Origin: Polynucleobacter sp. Adler-ghost
GTDB taxonomy: Bacteria; Pseudomonadota; Gammaproteobacteria; Burkholderiales; Burkholderiaceae
DNA: 64,000 bases
Assembly (NCBI RefSeq): GCF_018688495.1
Contig: NZ_CP061320.1
Coordinates: 406,586-470,585, forward strand
Direction of reading: 5' to 3'
In this document: piece after piece, positions 53,112 through 61,431 of the stretch
Layout: each line of letters opens with the position of its first letter
Position numbering within the stretch: position 1 is the first letter of the stretch
The notes under the pieces: model-generated
Database searches by the model: none
The model's input: only the letters and a program-made list of their open reading frames with translations
Told to the model about the DNA's origin: nothing
Made by a program: the position numbers and the translations under genes

Positions 53112-53981
53112 ATGCTGAGCAATATCAAGACCGTTTTATCTTCAGTAATTTCTGCTGGTTTAAAGTCAACGACGGCAAAAGAAGGTTTGTTGTATGAAGG
53201 CCAAACACTCTGTGGGCTCGCAAGAGTAACGCAAGATCGTGATGGTATCCGCACACTACGCTTTGGAAAAAATGGGCCACGTCAAAGCGTAGTCAAACCA
53301 GGCGACCTTAATTACTTAGGATTGCCATATATAAAATCGGCGACGATCGGTCTGGCGTTTACTGAGCATATAGATCGCATTTTGGTAATTGGGGTAGGGG
53401 GTGGCTCAATACCCATGTTTTTGCACAAACACTATCCAAGCGTGCACATCGATGTTGTTGATATTGATCCGCAAATTATTGCTTTAGCAAAGCAATATTT
53501 TAATTTTGCGGAGAATCGTTCTTTGATCTCTCATGCACAAGATGGTCGAACCTTTGTTGAAAATGTTCAAAAGCCTTATGACCTGATTTTTTTAGATGCT
53601 TTTACAGCAGCAGGAATACCAAAACACCTGGCAACCAAAGAGTTTTTGTTGGCCATGAAAAATGCTCTCAATGCATCTGGCGCCATCATTACCAATATGT
53701 GGAGCACTGTCACTGCCAATCCCCTCTATAAACCCATGCTTCGCACTTATCAGGAAGTCTTTCATGAGGTCTACACCTTGAGGGTCCCAAAAGCAGGTAA
53801 TAAGGTTGTGATTGCACTACCAATAATAAAAAAGGTGACCTTAAATGGTCTTGCTGAGCATGCGCAGCAGATCAGCGTGCAAAAGACTTTGCCATTTGAT
53901 TTGAGCGAATTATTACAGCCCGGATTGGTCAAGTTAATTGATCTTCAGGGTAGCAAAATACTGCTCGATAGCGAACAATAG
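53112..53981 (+). CDS. Spermidine-synthase-like methyltransferase-fold protein
   Basis: About 289 residues from ATG 53112; a TTG at 53106 is in frame. The Rossmann fold has the SAM-type glycine loop 'ILVIGVGGGSIPMFLHKHYP', then 'VHIDVVDIDPQIIALAKQYF' (acidic residue of strand 2) and 'YDLIFLDAFTAAGIPKHLAT', close to polyamine aminopropyltransferases (SpeE family). The substrate cannot be read from the sequence. Many proteins of this group are not true spermidine synthases. It lies between two giant repeat-protein genes, possibly modifying a surface component. Confidence 0.75.
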   Translation: MLSNIKTVLSSVISAGLKSTTAKEGLLYEGQTLCGLARVTQDRDGIRTLRFGKNGPRQSVVKPGDLNYLGLPYIKSATIGLAFTEHIDRILVIGVGGGSIPMFLHKHYPSVHIDVVDIDPQIIALAKQYFNFAENRSLISHAQDGRTFVENVQKPYDLIFLDAFTAAGIPKHLATKEFLLAMKNALNASGAIITNMWSTVTANPLYKPMLRTYQEVFHEVYTLRVPKAGNKVVIALPIIKKVTLNGLAEHAQQISVQKTLPFDLSELLQPGLVKLIDLQGSKILLDSEQ

Positions 53982-54077
53982 TTAGTGGGTGCTATGCATT
54001 AGGACCCAGCATATGGCTATTTATAAATCCCTACTATTTATAAGGATTATTAATGCCATTATGAGCTCGCCAATCAC

Positions 54078-54105
54078 TAACAGCAATTGGAGTTAAAGCC
54101 GTATA
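54078..54105 (+). promoter_or_regulatory. Weak sigma-28-like motif upstream of the 88-residue protein
   Basis: TAACAGCA, 12 bases, GCCGTATA. The spacing is right but both boxes deviate from the other copies. It lies 124 bases before the ATG at 54230. It could serve that gene, or be chance. Confidence 0.3.
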
Positions 54106-54229
54106 CCCTTATTGGTGCATTGAGATAAGGCGTGTTTAGGGTTGCTCTATTTTTGTGCAGCGCAACTTTTGTTTATAACTTTTTTCTGTTATTTTTTCCC
54201 TTCTAGAAATTACAAAGCTTCCAAAAATC

Positions 54230-54496
54230 ATGAGTATGCATTTACCTCATTTTCCTGAAACTACTTTCATCCGTTTTAAAGCCCTTGTGGCTTTAACGGT
54301 GGCAGATATTTGTCTGGTTCATGATAAATGGCTTACCTTTACCGTGTTGCTGGTCATTGCCGTTGCTCTAGAGTTTCTCTATCGCAGTTTGCATGAGGTT
54401 TTGTTGCACAATCATGAAATTGAAAAAGCGACCGAAAAAATTGCTCAGCGCAAAGCCCATCAGAAGGCAATGGAAGAAGCCGGCGTGCATCATTAA
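54230..54496 (+). CDS. Small membrane-associated protein, unknown
   Basis: An 88-residue ORF. A hydrophobic stretch at about 40-58 ('LTFTVLLVIAVALEFLYRSL') could be one TM helix. The C-terminal 30 residues are charged and helical (EKATEKIAQRKAHQKAMEEA). I do not recognise it. It is convergent with the FliG-C paralogue gene, 24 bases away. Confidence 0.55.
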   Translation: MSMHLPHFPETTFIRFKALVALTVADICLVHDKWLTFTVLLVIAVALEFLYRSLHEVLLHNHEIEKATEKIAQRKAHQKAMEEAGVHH

Positions 54497-54520
54497 GCCG
54501 CTTTAAGTCAGATCGATTCA

Positions 54521-54943
54521 TTAGAGATACTTTTCGTCTAAAGCCGTTTTGCGTAGGGTAATCTTTTGAGTTTGGTGCAGCTCGTAGGCCACTTTCAATA
54601 CCTCTAACTGCACTGCATCAATTTCTGGGCTTTTCAGCTTCTCGCTATTTTGTAAGTCTTCCCCAATGCTCCTGGCTCTGGCCTTGGTCATGGCACTCAA
54701 GATCTTGATACCCAAAGGTTTGCTCACCTTTTTTAAACAAATCACGAGGCTTTTATCCGAAATCTTGTGGAGCAGGCTTTGCATATCTAGATCTGTAAGA
54801 AAGACCAAGTCTTCAAAGCTGTAGAGGCGATCTAGGATTTCCTTAGCAATTTGGGCATCATGACTCTCTACATGCTTTACCCCCAAATCCACCTGGGCTT
54901 GATGCAGGTGCGCCAAAATCGCGGCGGCATTTTTCACTGTCAT
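54521..54943 (-). CDS. Stand-alone FliG C-terminal-domain paralogue
   Basis: About 140 residues from ATG 54943; the same frame is open upstream to a TTG at 55066. It aligns with the middle/C-terminal part of FliG encoded at 17109: 'AAAILAHLHQAQVD' with 'TAEILNNLSGGLDK', 'LYSFEDLVFLTDLDMQSLLH' with 'MFVFEDFLELEDRSLQTLMT', and 'LVICLKKVSKPLGIKILSAM' with 'LIIALKGASPKLREKIFKNM', then GEDLQ with REDLE. The lysine of ALKGA and the ED pair are kept; the arginine of the torque helix is shifted. The FliF-binding N domain is absent. It may cap, block or modify the rotor. Confidence 0.8.
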   Translation of the reverse strand: MTVKNAAAILAHLHQAQVDLGVKHVESHDAQIAKEILDRLYSFEDLVFLTDLDMQSLLHKISDKSLVICLKKVSKPLGIKILSAMTKARARSIGEDLQNSEKLKSPEIDAVQLEVLKVAYELHQTQKITLRKTALDEKYL

Positions 54944-54980
54944 GGTTAACGGACGCTTCCCAAAGGCAGGCTGAAGCTGA

Positions 54981-55127
54981 TTAACGCCTCCAAAAGCAAG
55001 AAAGTTTGCGATCCATACCCGCCGCGTAATCGTGATAAACCCACTGATTGCAGATCCCCTGATCAATGAATAGCGCTAAGCCTAAGACTGCCAGAGCGCT
55101 GAGGAGGTATTTGTATACATGCTTCAT
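54981..55127 (-). CDS. Possible 48-residue membrane or secreted peptide
   Basis: A short ORF starting ATG at 55127 and ending TAA at 54981, upstream of the FliG-C paralogue and in the same direction. It reads MKHVYKYLLSALAVLGLALF followed by IDQGICNQWVYHDYAAGMD and a basic end (CFWRR). The N terminus looks like a signal anchor. The Shine-Dalgarno is poor. It overlaps the upstream open part of the FliG-C paralogue frame, so only one of the two is likely coding there. Confidence 0.35.
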   Translation of the reverse strand: MKHVYKYLLSALAVLGLALFIDQGICNQWVYHDYAAGMDRKLSCFWRR

Positions 55128-55315
55128 GATTAGCCTATTGTAGGATTAGCAGCAAATTTACACAAAGTGGCAATTTACCCCAGATTAAAGGCGTTCTTAT
55201 CCTGCTTTGGGAGGGGTGACCACCTATCTCACTGCCCAAAAGCTCCTGTTAGCGGTCATCTGCGTCAAATCACGTTTTTTATATCAAATTTTGCGGTTTT
55301 TAGTCATTTAAGGGG

Positions 55316-55343
55316 TAAATGAAAGCGTCACTTTAGCCGTAAT
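55316..55343 (+). promoter_or_regulatory. Candidate sigma-28 promoter of the 1205-residue repeat protein
   Basis: TAAATGAA, 12 bases, GCCGTAAT. Same two boxes and spacing as before fliC. The -10 end lies 33 bases before the GTG start at 55377. Confidence 0.68.
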
Positions 55344-55376
55344 AAGTTCAATAAAACTATAATTTTTGGGCAAAAA

Positions 55377-58300
55377 GTGACTTTATCGATAACTTCTAAC
55401 GGAGTTAATTTGTGGGATAGCAGTCACGTCTCTAAGCGCAGCACGCTGGAGATTAGGCAGCTAACAACCGACCAGGCTGCGTTAATCAGCCCGGCTCAGA
55501 TCGCCCCTTTTAAGGCGATTCAAATCCACGCCTTTGAGAGTGCCGATTTGAACGCCTTAACGCCAGAGACCTTTGCGGCAATCGATCCTTTTTCAATTAC
55601 CGGTATGACTACCAGTCAACTGACGGGTTTATCAACTGCCAATGCAGGGGCTTTTACCGCCACCCAAATTTCGAAATTAAACTCCGCCCAAATTGGTAAG
55701 TTGTCAGCAGACGACATTAATGCTTTAACTCCAGCCGCAATGGCGGCCATTACCAAAACTGCCGCCAGAGGATTTACCACAACGCAATTGGCTGGTTTAT
55801 TGGCTACTAATGCTACTGCAATGACAAGTTCGCAAGTGGCTCAGCTAAATGCAGCTCAAATTGGATCCTTATCCACCGCCGCTTTAAATGGGTTAACGAC
55901 AACCGCAATCGCTGCCATTTCGACAACTGCCATTCGCGGTTTAACGACCACGCAAATGGCCGCCTTATCGACGACCAATGCTGGCGCTTTAACCAGTGCT
56001 CAAGTGGCCCAGTTGAACGCTGATCAAATTGGCGCCTTAGCTCCTGCCGCTTTAAATGCATTTAGTCCTACTGATTTTGCAGCAATTCAAACTAAAGCGA
56101 TGGCAGGCATTACTGGCACACAAGCCGCTGGAATCTCTGCCGCTAATACGGCAGCCCTGTCTTATCGACAAATTAATGCCATGACTAGTGGCGGTATTAA
56201 TGGCTTCACAGCCCTAGCCTTTGCTGGTATCGATGCAAATGCAGTTCAAGGTTTCAATTCCACTCATCTCACTAGTTTAGTGACGACGAATGCTACCGCC
56301 CTAACAACTACCCAAGCTGCTAAATTAAACTCCACGCAAGTGAGTAAATTGTCTGTCGATGCTATTAATGCAATGAGTACAAACGCGATTGCGAGTATTC
56401 CGACAGGGGCAATCAAAGGCTTTACTGCTGCGCAATTGACGGGCTTATTAGCAACCAATGCTGGAGCGTTAACGAGTGACCAGTTGGCTCAGCTTAATGC
56501 TGTACAAATTGGAGCTTTATCGACAGCAGCCTTAAATGGACTAACTCCAGCGGCAATGTCGGCGATTTCCACAACTGCTATCCGCGGCTTAAGTACAACT
56601 CAACTAACCGCCTTATCGACTACCAATGCTGCTGCCTTAACAGGGCCTCAAGTGGCTCAGCTCAGTTCAGATCAAGTTGCCGCCTTAGTCAATCTAAATT
56701 CTATGGGAGATGATGCCATTGCGGCCATCTCTTTATCTGCGATAGCTGGTATGAGTTCTACTCAAGCAACGAGTATGTCTGCCGCGAATGCGTCCTCACT
56801 GTCTGCTCGACAAATCAATGCCTTCACTACAACCAATCTGAATGCCTTAAGTACCACCGCCTTTGCGGCCATTGAGCCGAGCGCAATTCAAGGATTAAAT
56901 ACTGCGCAAATGACTGCTTTATCAACCGCCAATGCTAGGGTTCTAACTGCGAATCAAGTAGCCCAGCTTAATTCAACTCAAATTGGCGCGCTCAACAATG
57001 ATGCTTTGAACGTGTTGAGTACAGCAGCGATGGCAGCGATCACACCAACGGCAATTCGTGGGCTTACTACTACACAGCTGGCTGCTTTATCTGATACCAA
57101 TGCTGGTGCCTTGGTCAGCGCTCAAGTAGCTCAAATTAATTCCACTCAAATCGCTGCTTTTACTCCTACAGGATTAAATTCATTCAGTACAACAGCAATA
57201 GCAGCCATTACCCCAAGTTCCATAGCCCGCCTGACTACTGCACAGGCGGCTGGATTATCTGATGCCAAAGTTGCCGCGCTTTCTTATCAGCAAATCAATG
57301 CCATGAGCAGCGCAGATTTAAATTCTTTAACCACTACCGCCTTTGCTTCAATAGATCCCAACGCAATCCAAGGTTTAAATACTAGCCAACTCACGAATTT
57401 AACGACTGCTAAAGCCACGGTCTTCACTGCTGATCAAGTAGCAAAATTGAGCTATGTGCAAATTAGTAAACTGCCTTTTGCCGATCTCAATGTGATGAGC
57501 ACCAGCGCGATTGCGAGTATTCCAGCTGGAGCAATTAGGGGGTTGAGTAGTGCGCAATTAGCTGGTTTATCCACTACGAATGCAGCGGCTTTAACCGCCG
57601 ACCAAGTGAGCCAATTCAATTACAGTCAAATTGGTGCTTTGCCTTATGCCACATTAAATAGTCTAACTACTGGAGCAACGGGCGCAATGGCAGCCATTAC
57701 TCCCAGCGCAATCACAGGTCTAACTACGGATCAAGCCAGTCACTTATCTGCTGGCAATGCAGGGGCCTTGGTTGGCACTCAAGTGTCTCAACTTAACTCA
57801 ACTCAAATTGGCGCCTTCTCCACTACCGCATTAAATGGACTCACTCCCAATGCAATGGCTGCGATTTCAACCTCAGCCATTTCAGGGTTAACGACTGGAC
57901 AATTAGGAGTTCTCTCTTCTGCCAATGCTGCAGCATTGACCCCCGAACAAGTTGCTACCCTGAACTCTACTCAAGTTGGTGGTCTATCGACTACTGCTTT
58001 AAATGCCTTGAGCCCAACAGCGCTACCGGCGATTTCAACCTCAGCGATTACAGGTTTAACGACTGCGCAACTCAATGCACTTACTACAACCAACACTGCG
58101 GAATTGACTAATCAGCAAGTAGGCTATCTGACTTCAAGTCAAATTGGCGATTTAACGAATTTAAACTCCCTAAGCCCTGATGCTATGGCAGGAATTTCAA
58201 CATTAGCTATTTCTGGCTTAACAAGTACACAACTAGGTGGACTCACGACTAACTCCGCTGAGAACCTCACAGACGGTCAAGTTGCCCAGCTAAGCTCTAC

Positions 58301-58994
58301 TCAAATTGGACAGCTCAACTACGCCGCCTTAAATACATTAATCCAAGAGTCAGGAACGGCGATTACGGCAGCAGCAATGCATGGCGTAACGGATACGCAG
58401 GCTCCGTATTTAGATACTCTTAGTATCGGTGCAATGTCCTCTAGTCAAGTTGCTCAGCTAACTACCACCGCCTTAAATCTGCTAACTACAGCAGCAATGG
58501 CAGCAATTACACCTACGGCTATTTCGGGTTTGACGACTACGCAATTAGGAGCCCTTTCTGCTACCAATGCAGGTGCACTGACTGGTGAGCAGGTTGCTAA
58601 GCTTAGTTCGACTCAAGTTGGCGGCTTGTCCACTACTGCATTAAATGGCCTTACTCCAGAGGCAATGGCCGCGATTGCGACAACAGCTATTTCGGGTTTA
58701 ACGACTACGCAATTAGGAGCCCTCTCTACTGCAAATGCAGGAGCGCTTAATAGAGAGCAGATCGCCATGCTCAGCGCAACGCAACTTACCAGTCTTTCAA
58801 GTGCAGACGTAAATACATTCACCAATGAAGAGTTTGCCGCGATTACAACTAATGCAATGGCGGGAATGACTCTCAGCCAAGTTAATGGACTAGGTTCGAC
58901 TAGAGCAAAAATGTTGTCCGCTTACCAAATAGCAGCGTTAACTGATGTATCAACAGATTTCGTAAAAACTCGATTTACTACCTTGTACGCCTAA
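55377..58994 (+). CDS. Giant Cys-free 11-residue-repeat protein (1205 residues), function unknown
   Basis: After a short N terminus (MTLSITSNGVNLWDSSHVSK) the protein is one continuous solenoid. Units of about 11 residues, such as 'GALTSAQVAQL' and 'GLTTTQLAALS', combine into supra-repeats of 56 residues, about twenty in total. Positions of Leu/Ile, Thr/Ser, Gln and Ala are fixed, which fits a regular helical or beta solenoid. No cysteine and no signal peptide. The start is a GTG with weak Shine-Dalgarno. The sigma-28-like promoter suggests expression with flagellin. A surface or filament-coating fibre is possible; no known family is claimed. Confidence 0.85.
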   Translation: MTLSITSNGVNLWDSSHVSKRSTLEIRQLTTDQAALISPAQIAPFKAIQIHAFESADLNALTPETFAAIDPFSITGMTTSQLTGLSTANAGAFTATQISKLNSAQIGKLSADDINALTPAAMAAITKTAARGFTTTQLAGLLATNATAMTSSQVAQLNAAQIGSLSTAALNGLTTTAIAAISTTAIRGLTTTQMAALSTTNAGALTSAQVAQLNADQIGALAPAALNAFSPTDFAAIQTKAMAGITGTQAAGISAANTAALSYRQINAMTSGGINGFTALAFAGIDANAVQGFNSTHLTSLVTTNATALTTTQAAKLNSTQVSKLSVDAINAMSTNAIASIPTGAIKGFTAAQLTGLLATNAGALTSDQLAQLNAVQIGALSTAALNGLTPAAMSAISTTAIRGLSTTQLTALSTTNAAALTGPQVAQLSSDQVAALVNLNSMGDDAIAAISLSAIAGMSSTQATSMSAANASSLSARQINAFTTTNLNALSTTAFAAIEPSAIQGLNTAQMTALSTANARVLTANQVAQLNSTQIGALNNDALNVLSTAAMAAITPTAIRGLTTTQLAALSDTNAGALVSAQVAQINSTQIAAFTPTGLNSFSTTAIAAITPSSIARLTTAQAAGLSDAKVAALSYQQINAMSSADLNSLTTTAFASIDPNAIQGLNTSQLTNLTTAKATVFTADQVAKLSYVQISKLPFADLNVMSTSAIASIPAGAIRGLSSAQLAGLSTTNAAALTADQVSQFNYSQIGALPYATLNSLTTGATGAMAAITPSAITGLTTDQASHLSAGNAGALVGTQVSQLNSTQIGAFSTTALNGLTPNAMAAISTSAISGLTTGQLGVLSSANAAALTPEQVATLNSTQVGGLSTTALNALSPTALPAISTSAITGLTTAQLNALTTTNTAELTNQQVGYLTSSQIGDLTNLNSLSPDAMAGISTLAISGLTSTQLGGLTTNSAENLTDGQVAQLSSTQIGQLNYAALNTLIQESGTAITAAAMHGVTDTQAPYLDTLSIGAMSSSQVAQLTTTALNLLTTAAMAAITPTAISGLTTTQLGALSATNAGALTGEQVAKLSSTQVGGLSTTALNGLTPEAMAAIATTAISGLTTTQLGALSTANAGALNREQIAMLSATQLTSLSSADVNTFTNEEFAAITTNAMAGMTLSQVNGLGSTRAKMLSAYQIAALTDVSTDFVKTRFTTLYA
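55540..58960 (+). repeat. Tandem 168-base coding repeats
   Basis: The DNA behind the 56-residue supra-repeats (168 bases). Codon-level differences between copies are many, but stretches such as those encoding AQVAQLNSTQIGAL stay close, suggesting old amplification with some later exchange. Two units are shortened or shifted (around 56690 and 58130, where 'LVNLNSMGDDAI' and 'LTNLNSLSPDAM' replace the usual join). Confidence 0.85.
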
Positions 58995-59010
58995 AAATAT
59001 TTAGAGCTTA

Positions 59011-59032
59011 ATTGGCTGTCTGTCTAGCCAAT
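59011..59032. terminator. Possible hairpin between convergent genes
   Basis: ATTGGCT (59011-59017) and AGCCAAT (59026-59032) form a seven-base-pair stem with an eight-base loop, 16 bases after the stop of the 1205-residue gene. There is no T run directly after it on either strand, so termination is uncertain. Confidence 0.35.
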
Positions 59033-59070
59033 CTATCTATGCAGTTTTAATGCAAAAAATTTGCTGTGAA

Positions 59071-60006
59071 TTACCAGTATTTCGATGGCGGGGCGTAGAC
59101 CAAAATCTTGGCTGGATTGAGGTAAGTATTATTTTGGTGAATCTCATAGTGAAGATGCGGGCCAGTCGATCTTCCGGTAGAGCCCGATTGTGCAATCACT
59201 TGACCACGCTTTACTAGTTGTCCAACTTTGACCAATAGTTTGCTGTTGTGAGCATACTTAGAAATAAAGCCCTCGTTGTGGGCAATTTCAATAAAGTTGC
59301 CGTACGCTGGATCAAAGGCTGACTTAACCACCGTGCCATCACCTGACGCTACGATAGGGGTGCCAGTTGGAGTAATAAAGTCAATGCCAGAGTGCTGCGC
59401 CAATTGCTGAGTAATGGGATCTATGCGGACACCAAAGTTGCTGGTCATGCCCAGCCTGGCATCAATTGGCGGGCCAATGGGTAAGGCTCTGAGCCAGCTA
59501 TATTGCTTTTGCCATTCAGGCTCTAGCTTGGTGGCGATATCCAGAATTTGATTGGACTTATTAGTAAGATCCTCTAGGTTATCTACTAAAGCTTTGGTGG
59601 GATCAAACTGAAAGTTCACCGGCTTGAGAGGGCCACCAAGGTGTGCGGGATCTAAGAGCTTCTCTTTGATAGTGCTCGGGGTAGAGATGGCAAGGTAGCG
59701 GTCTTTACTGGCTTTGAGTTCATTAAAGGTAGCGCTAGCCTCCTTTAGACGCTCTTGGAAAGAAGCCAGCTCTCGAAGATACATACCGTCTAGTCTTGAG
59801 CGCTCTTCAGGCGTCACTATCCCGGTAACTTCTTTAGCTAGCTCAGGGTTGACTTCAAATGCGATGGTAATGCCGGTATAAAAAATCAAAATCCCAAAAG
59901 CACAAAACGTACAGCCAACAATAGCCAACAAGCGTAAAACACTCTTTTGGGTGATATTGATTTGTTTGATCGAGCCAGTCGACCCTGAAACCCAAAATAA
60001 TTGCAT
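59071..60006 (-). CDS. M23 family metallopeptidase, membrane-anchored
   Basis: A 311-residue peptidoglycan endopeptidase. One TM helix (about 26-50, 'LLAIVGCTFCAFGILIFYTG') is followed by a periplasmic coiled coil (about 68-105). The M23/LytM domain (about 185-300) keeps the zinc residues: His and Asp in 'AQHSGIDFITPTGTP' near 204 and the His pair in 'GPHLHYEIHQ' near 282. Proteins of this build accompany bactofilins in cell-shape modules; three bactofilin genes lie about 1 kb away. Confidence 0.94.
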   Translation of the reverse strand: MQLFWVSGSTGSIKQINITQKSVLRLLAIVGCTFCAFGILIFYTGITIAFEVNPELAKEVTGIVTPEERSRLDGMYLRELASFQERLKEASATFNELKASKDRYLAISTPSTIKEKLLDPAHLGGPLKPVNFQFDPTKALVDNLEDLTNKSNQILDIATKLEPEWQKQYSWLRALPIGPPIDARLGMTSNFGVRIDPITQQLAQHSGIDFITPTGTPIVASGDGTVVKSAFDPAYGNFIEIAHNEGFISKYAHNSKLLVKVGQLVKRGQVIAQSGSTGRSTGPHLHYEIHQNNTYLNPAKILVYAPPSKYW

Positions 60007-60116
60007 GGATATTCTATAAGTGTTTGATTTTTTTCAAGAAAATTACGTAGCTTGTCTGCAAGGTGATCTATAATACCAATGAATTTACTTTAAAGCGACC
60101 CTCTTTCTCGCTCCTT

Positions 60117-60467
60117 ATGAATCTGTTACGTACCATTTTTAAAATACTGTTAGCTAGCATTTGTCTATTGGGTAACCAAATTGCTCAAGGGGCAATCATT
60201 GGCCAAATGCCAGCCCATGGCGACATTTTGTACATTACCGCCGAGCCTTGTACCTCCGAAACGGGTAGGATTGAGCCTAATTGGTTTTTTTCCTACAGTG
60301 TCAGCGCTACAGGTAGCGTGAGCCGTAGTTGCTACGTGAGATATAACGATCAAATCTGGATTCGGGGGCCATTTGGAGCAGAAACTACCTACCCAATGAG
60401 CTACTTCTCCAAACCTGCTAACGCTGCTGAAAATAAGCCAGACGCCACTCCAGAAGTGAAGCCGTAA
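60117..60467 (+). CDS. Small secreted protein, unknown
   Basis: About 116 residues from ATG 60117; a GTG at 60063 is in frame. A signal peptide (MNLLRTIFKILLASICLLG, cleaved near AQGA) and two cysteines in the mature part (EPCTSE, SRSCYVRY) suggest a periplasmic or surface protein with one disulfide. The C terminus is Pro/Glu/Lys-rich. I do not recognise it. It is divergent from the M23 peptidase gene. Confidence 0.6.
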   Translation: MNLLRTIFKILLASICLLGNQIAQGAIIGQMPAHGDILYITAEPCTSETGRIEPNWFFSYSVSATGSVSRSCYVRYNDQIWIRGPFGAETTYPMSYFSKPANAAENKPDATPEVKP

Positions 60468-60480
60468 TTAGTTCCAGCGG

Positions 60481-60927
60481 CTACTTGCTGCTTTGGTCCT
60501 TGTTGGGTTGACTTGGTTTACAAAAAAACTGAAATAAGACATCACTCATCGTTTCAGGAATGACGCGTTCCCAGGGAGAGTCCGGGGTATTTTCAGCGCC
60601 CAAACTGGTGCCAGAACCCCCCGAACCTGCGTAATAACCAATATAAAACTGCTTATAGCTCTCGTAGCCAGTCCGGCAAAAGTAGGATAAATCCTGAATG
60701 ACAGAAAGGGTGGGCTCTCCATTGGGGCCGGAAAGAGCTTGAGAATAGCTTGTTAATAGCCAGGTGCTCACTTGCTCTGACTGGGTTTCCCTGACAGTTT
60801 TACTGTCATCGTAATAGTAGTGATTTCCCAGTGCATCAGAGGAGATAAAGCTCCACCCAGCATAGCTGGCATTAAGCGGGTTTAGTAAAAAAGCCGTTAA
60901 TGCCATCAAGAGCCATTTTTTGGTCAT
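60481..60927 (-). CDS. Secreted protein resembling surface-adhesin E
   Basis: About 148 residues from ATG 60927; an in-frame ATG at 60972 would add 15. The signal peptide (MTKKWLLMALTAFLLNPLNA) ends near SYA. The mature part begins 'GWSFISSDALGNHYYYDDSK' and continues 'VSTWLLTSYS', the pattern of the small surface-adhesin-E-like family common in betaproteobacteria. Two cysteines (FCRTGY, FFCKPS) may pair. The function is not established; the family name is older than the evidence. Confidence 0.6.
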   Translation of the reverse strand: MTKKWLLMALTAFLLNPLNASYAGWSFISSDALGNHYYYDDSKTVRETQSEQVSTWLLTSYSQALSGPNGEPTLSVIQDLSYFCRTGYESYKQFYIGYYAGSGGSGTSLGAENTPDSPWERVIPETMSDVLFQFFCKPSQPNKDQSSK

Positions 60928-61068
60928 AAAAAGAGGGTAGATTTTGGTGCGTGAAATATTTAAATTGTTCATATATAGTGCGTTTAAGCCCTTACAGGGA
61001 GTTTCAACTGATAAAATCGTTGCAATTTATACCAATAATAGAAGTACTGCCCCCAAGGAGTGTTAAGC

Positions 61069-61407
61069 ATGGCTGAAGCAAATCAACAAGGTTGCCTATT
61101 TGTAGGTGAAGGCGTAGTTCTCAAAGGGAATTTTGAGGTTCCGGATATCGCCTCCATCTCAGGAGTTGTCGAAGGTGAGATTACTGCAAAACAAGTCATC
61201 ATAGAGGCAACAGGCGTCGTACGTGGCAAATTGTCTGGTGAGTCGGTCGATATTCGTGGTGAAGTGAATGAGTATATTTCTTCAACCCGTAGTCTGATTA
61301 TTCGTTCCACTGGTAAGGTTAGTGGTTCCATTAATTATTCTGAAATTGAGATTGAAAAAGGTGGCCATTTGCATGGTGAATTACATAATCTCAATCCCCA
61401 TTCCTAA
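61069..61407 (+). CDS. Bactofilin 1
   Basis: A 112-residue polymer-forming cytoskeletal protein from ATG 61069, with AAGGAG eight bases upstream. The bactofilin beta-helix core covers about residues 12-105: 'LKGNFEVPDIASISGVVEGE', 'IEATGVVRGKLSGESVDIRG' and 'STGKVSGSINYSEIEIEKGG'. It is first of three bactofilin genes in a row. Bactofilins recruit cell-wall enzymes and set cell shape. Confidence 0.93.
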   Translation: MAEANQQGCLFVGEGVVLKGNFEVPDIASISGVVEGEITAKQVIIEATGVVRGKLSGESVDIRGEVNEYISSTRSLIIRSTGKVSGSINYSEIEIEKGGHLHGELHNLNPHS

Positions 61408-61431
61408 TCATCTTAAGCAGAACATACGACG

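Noticed and set aside
55540..58960. Regular repeats that could be mistaken for a CRISPR or satellite array
   Set aside because: The repeats stay in one reading frame with codon-level variation and have no identical direct repeat plus unique spacer pattern.
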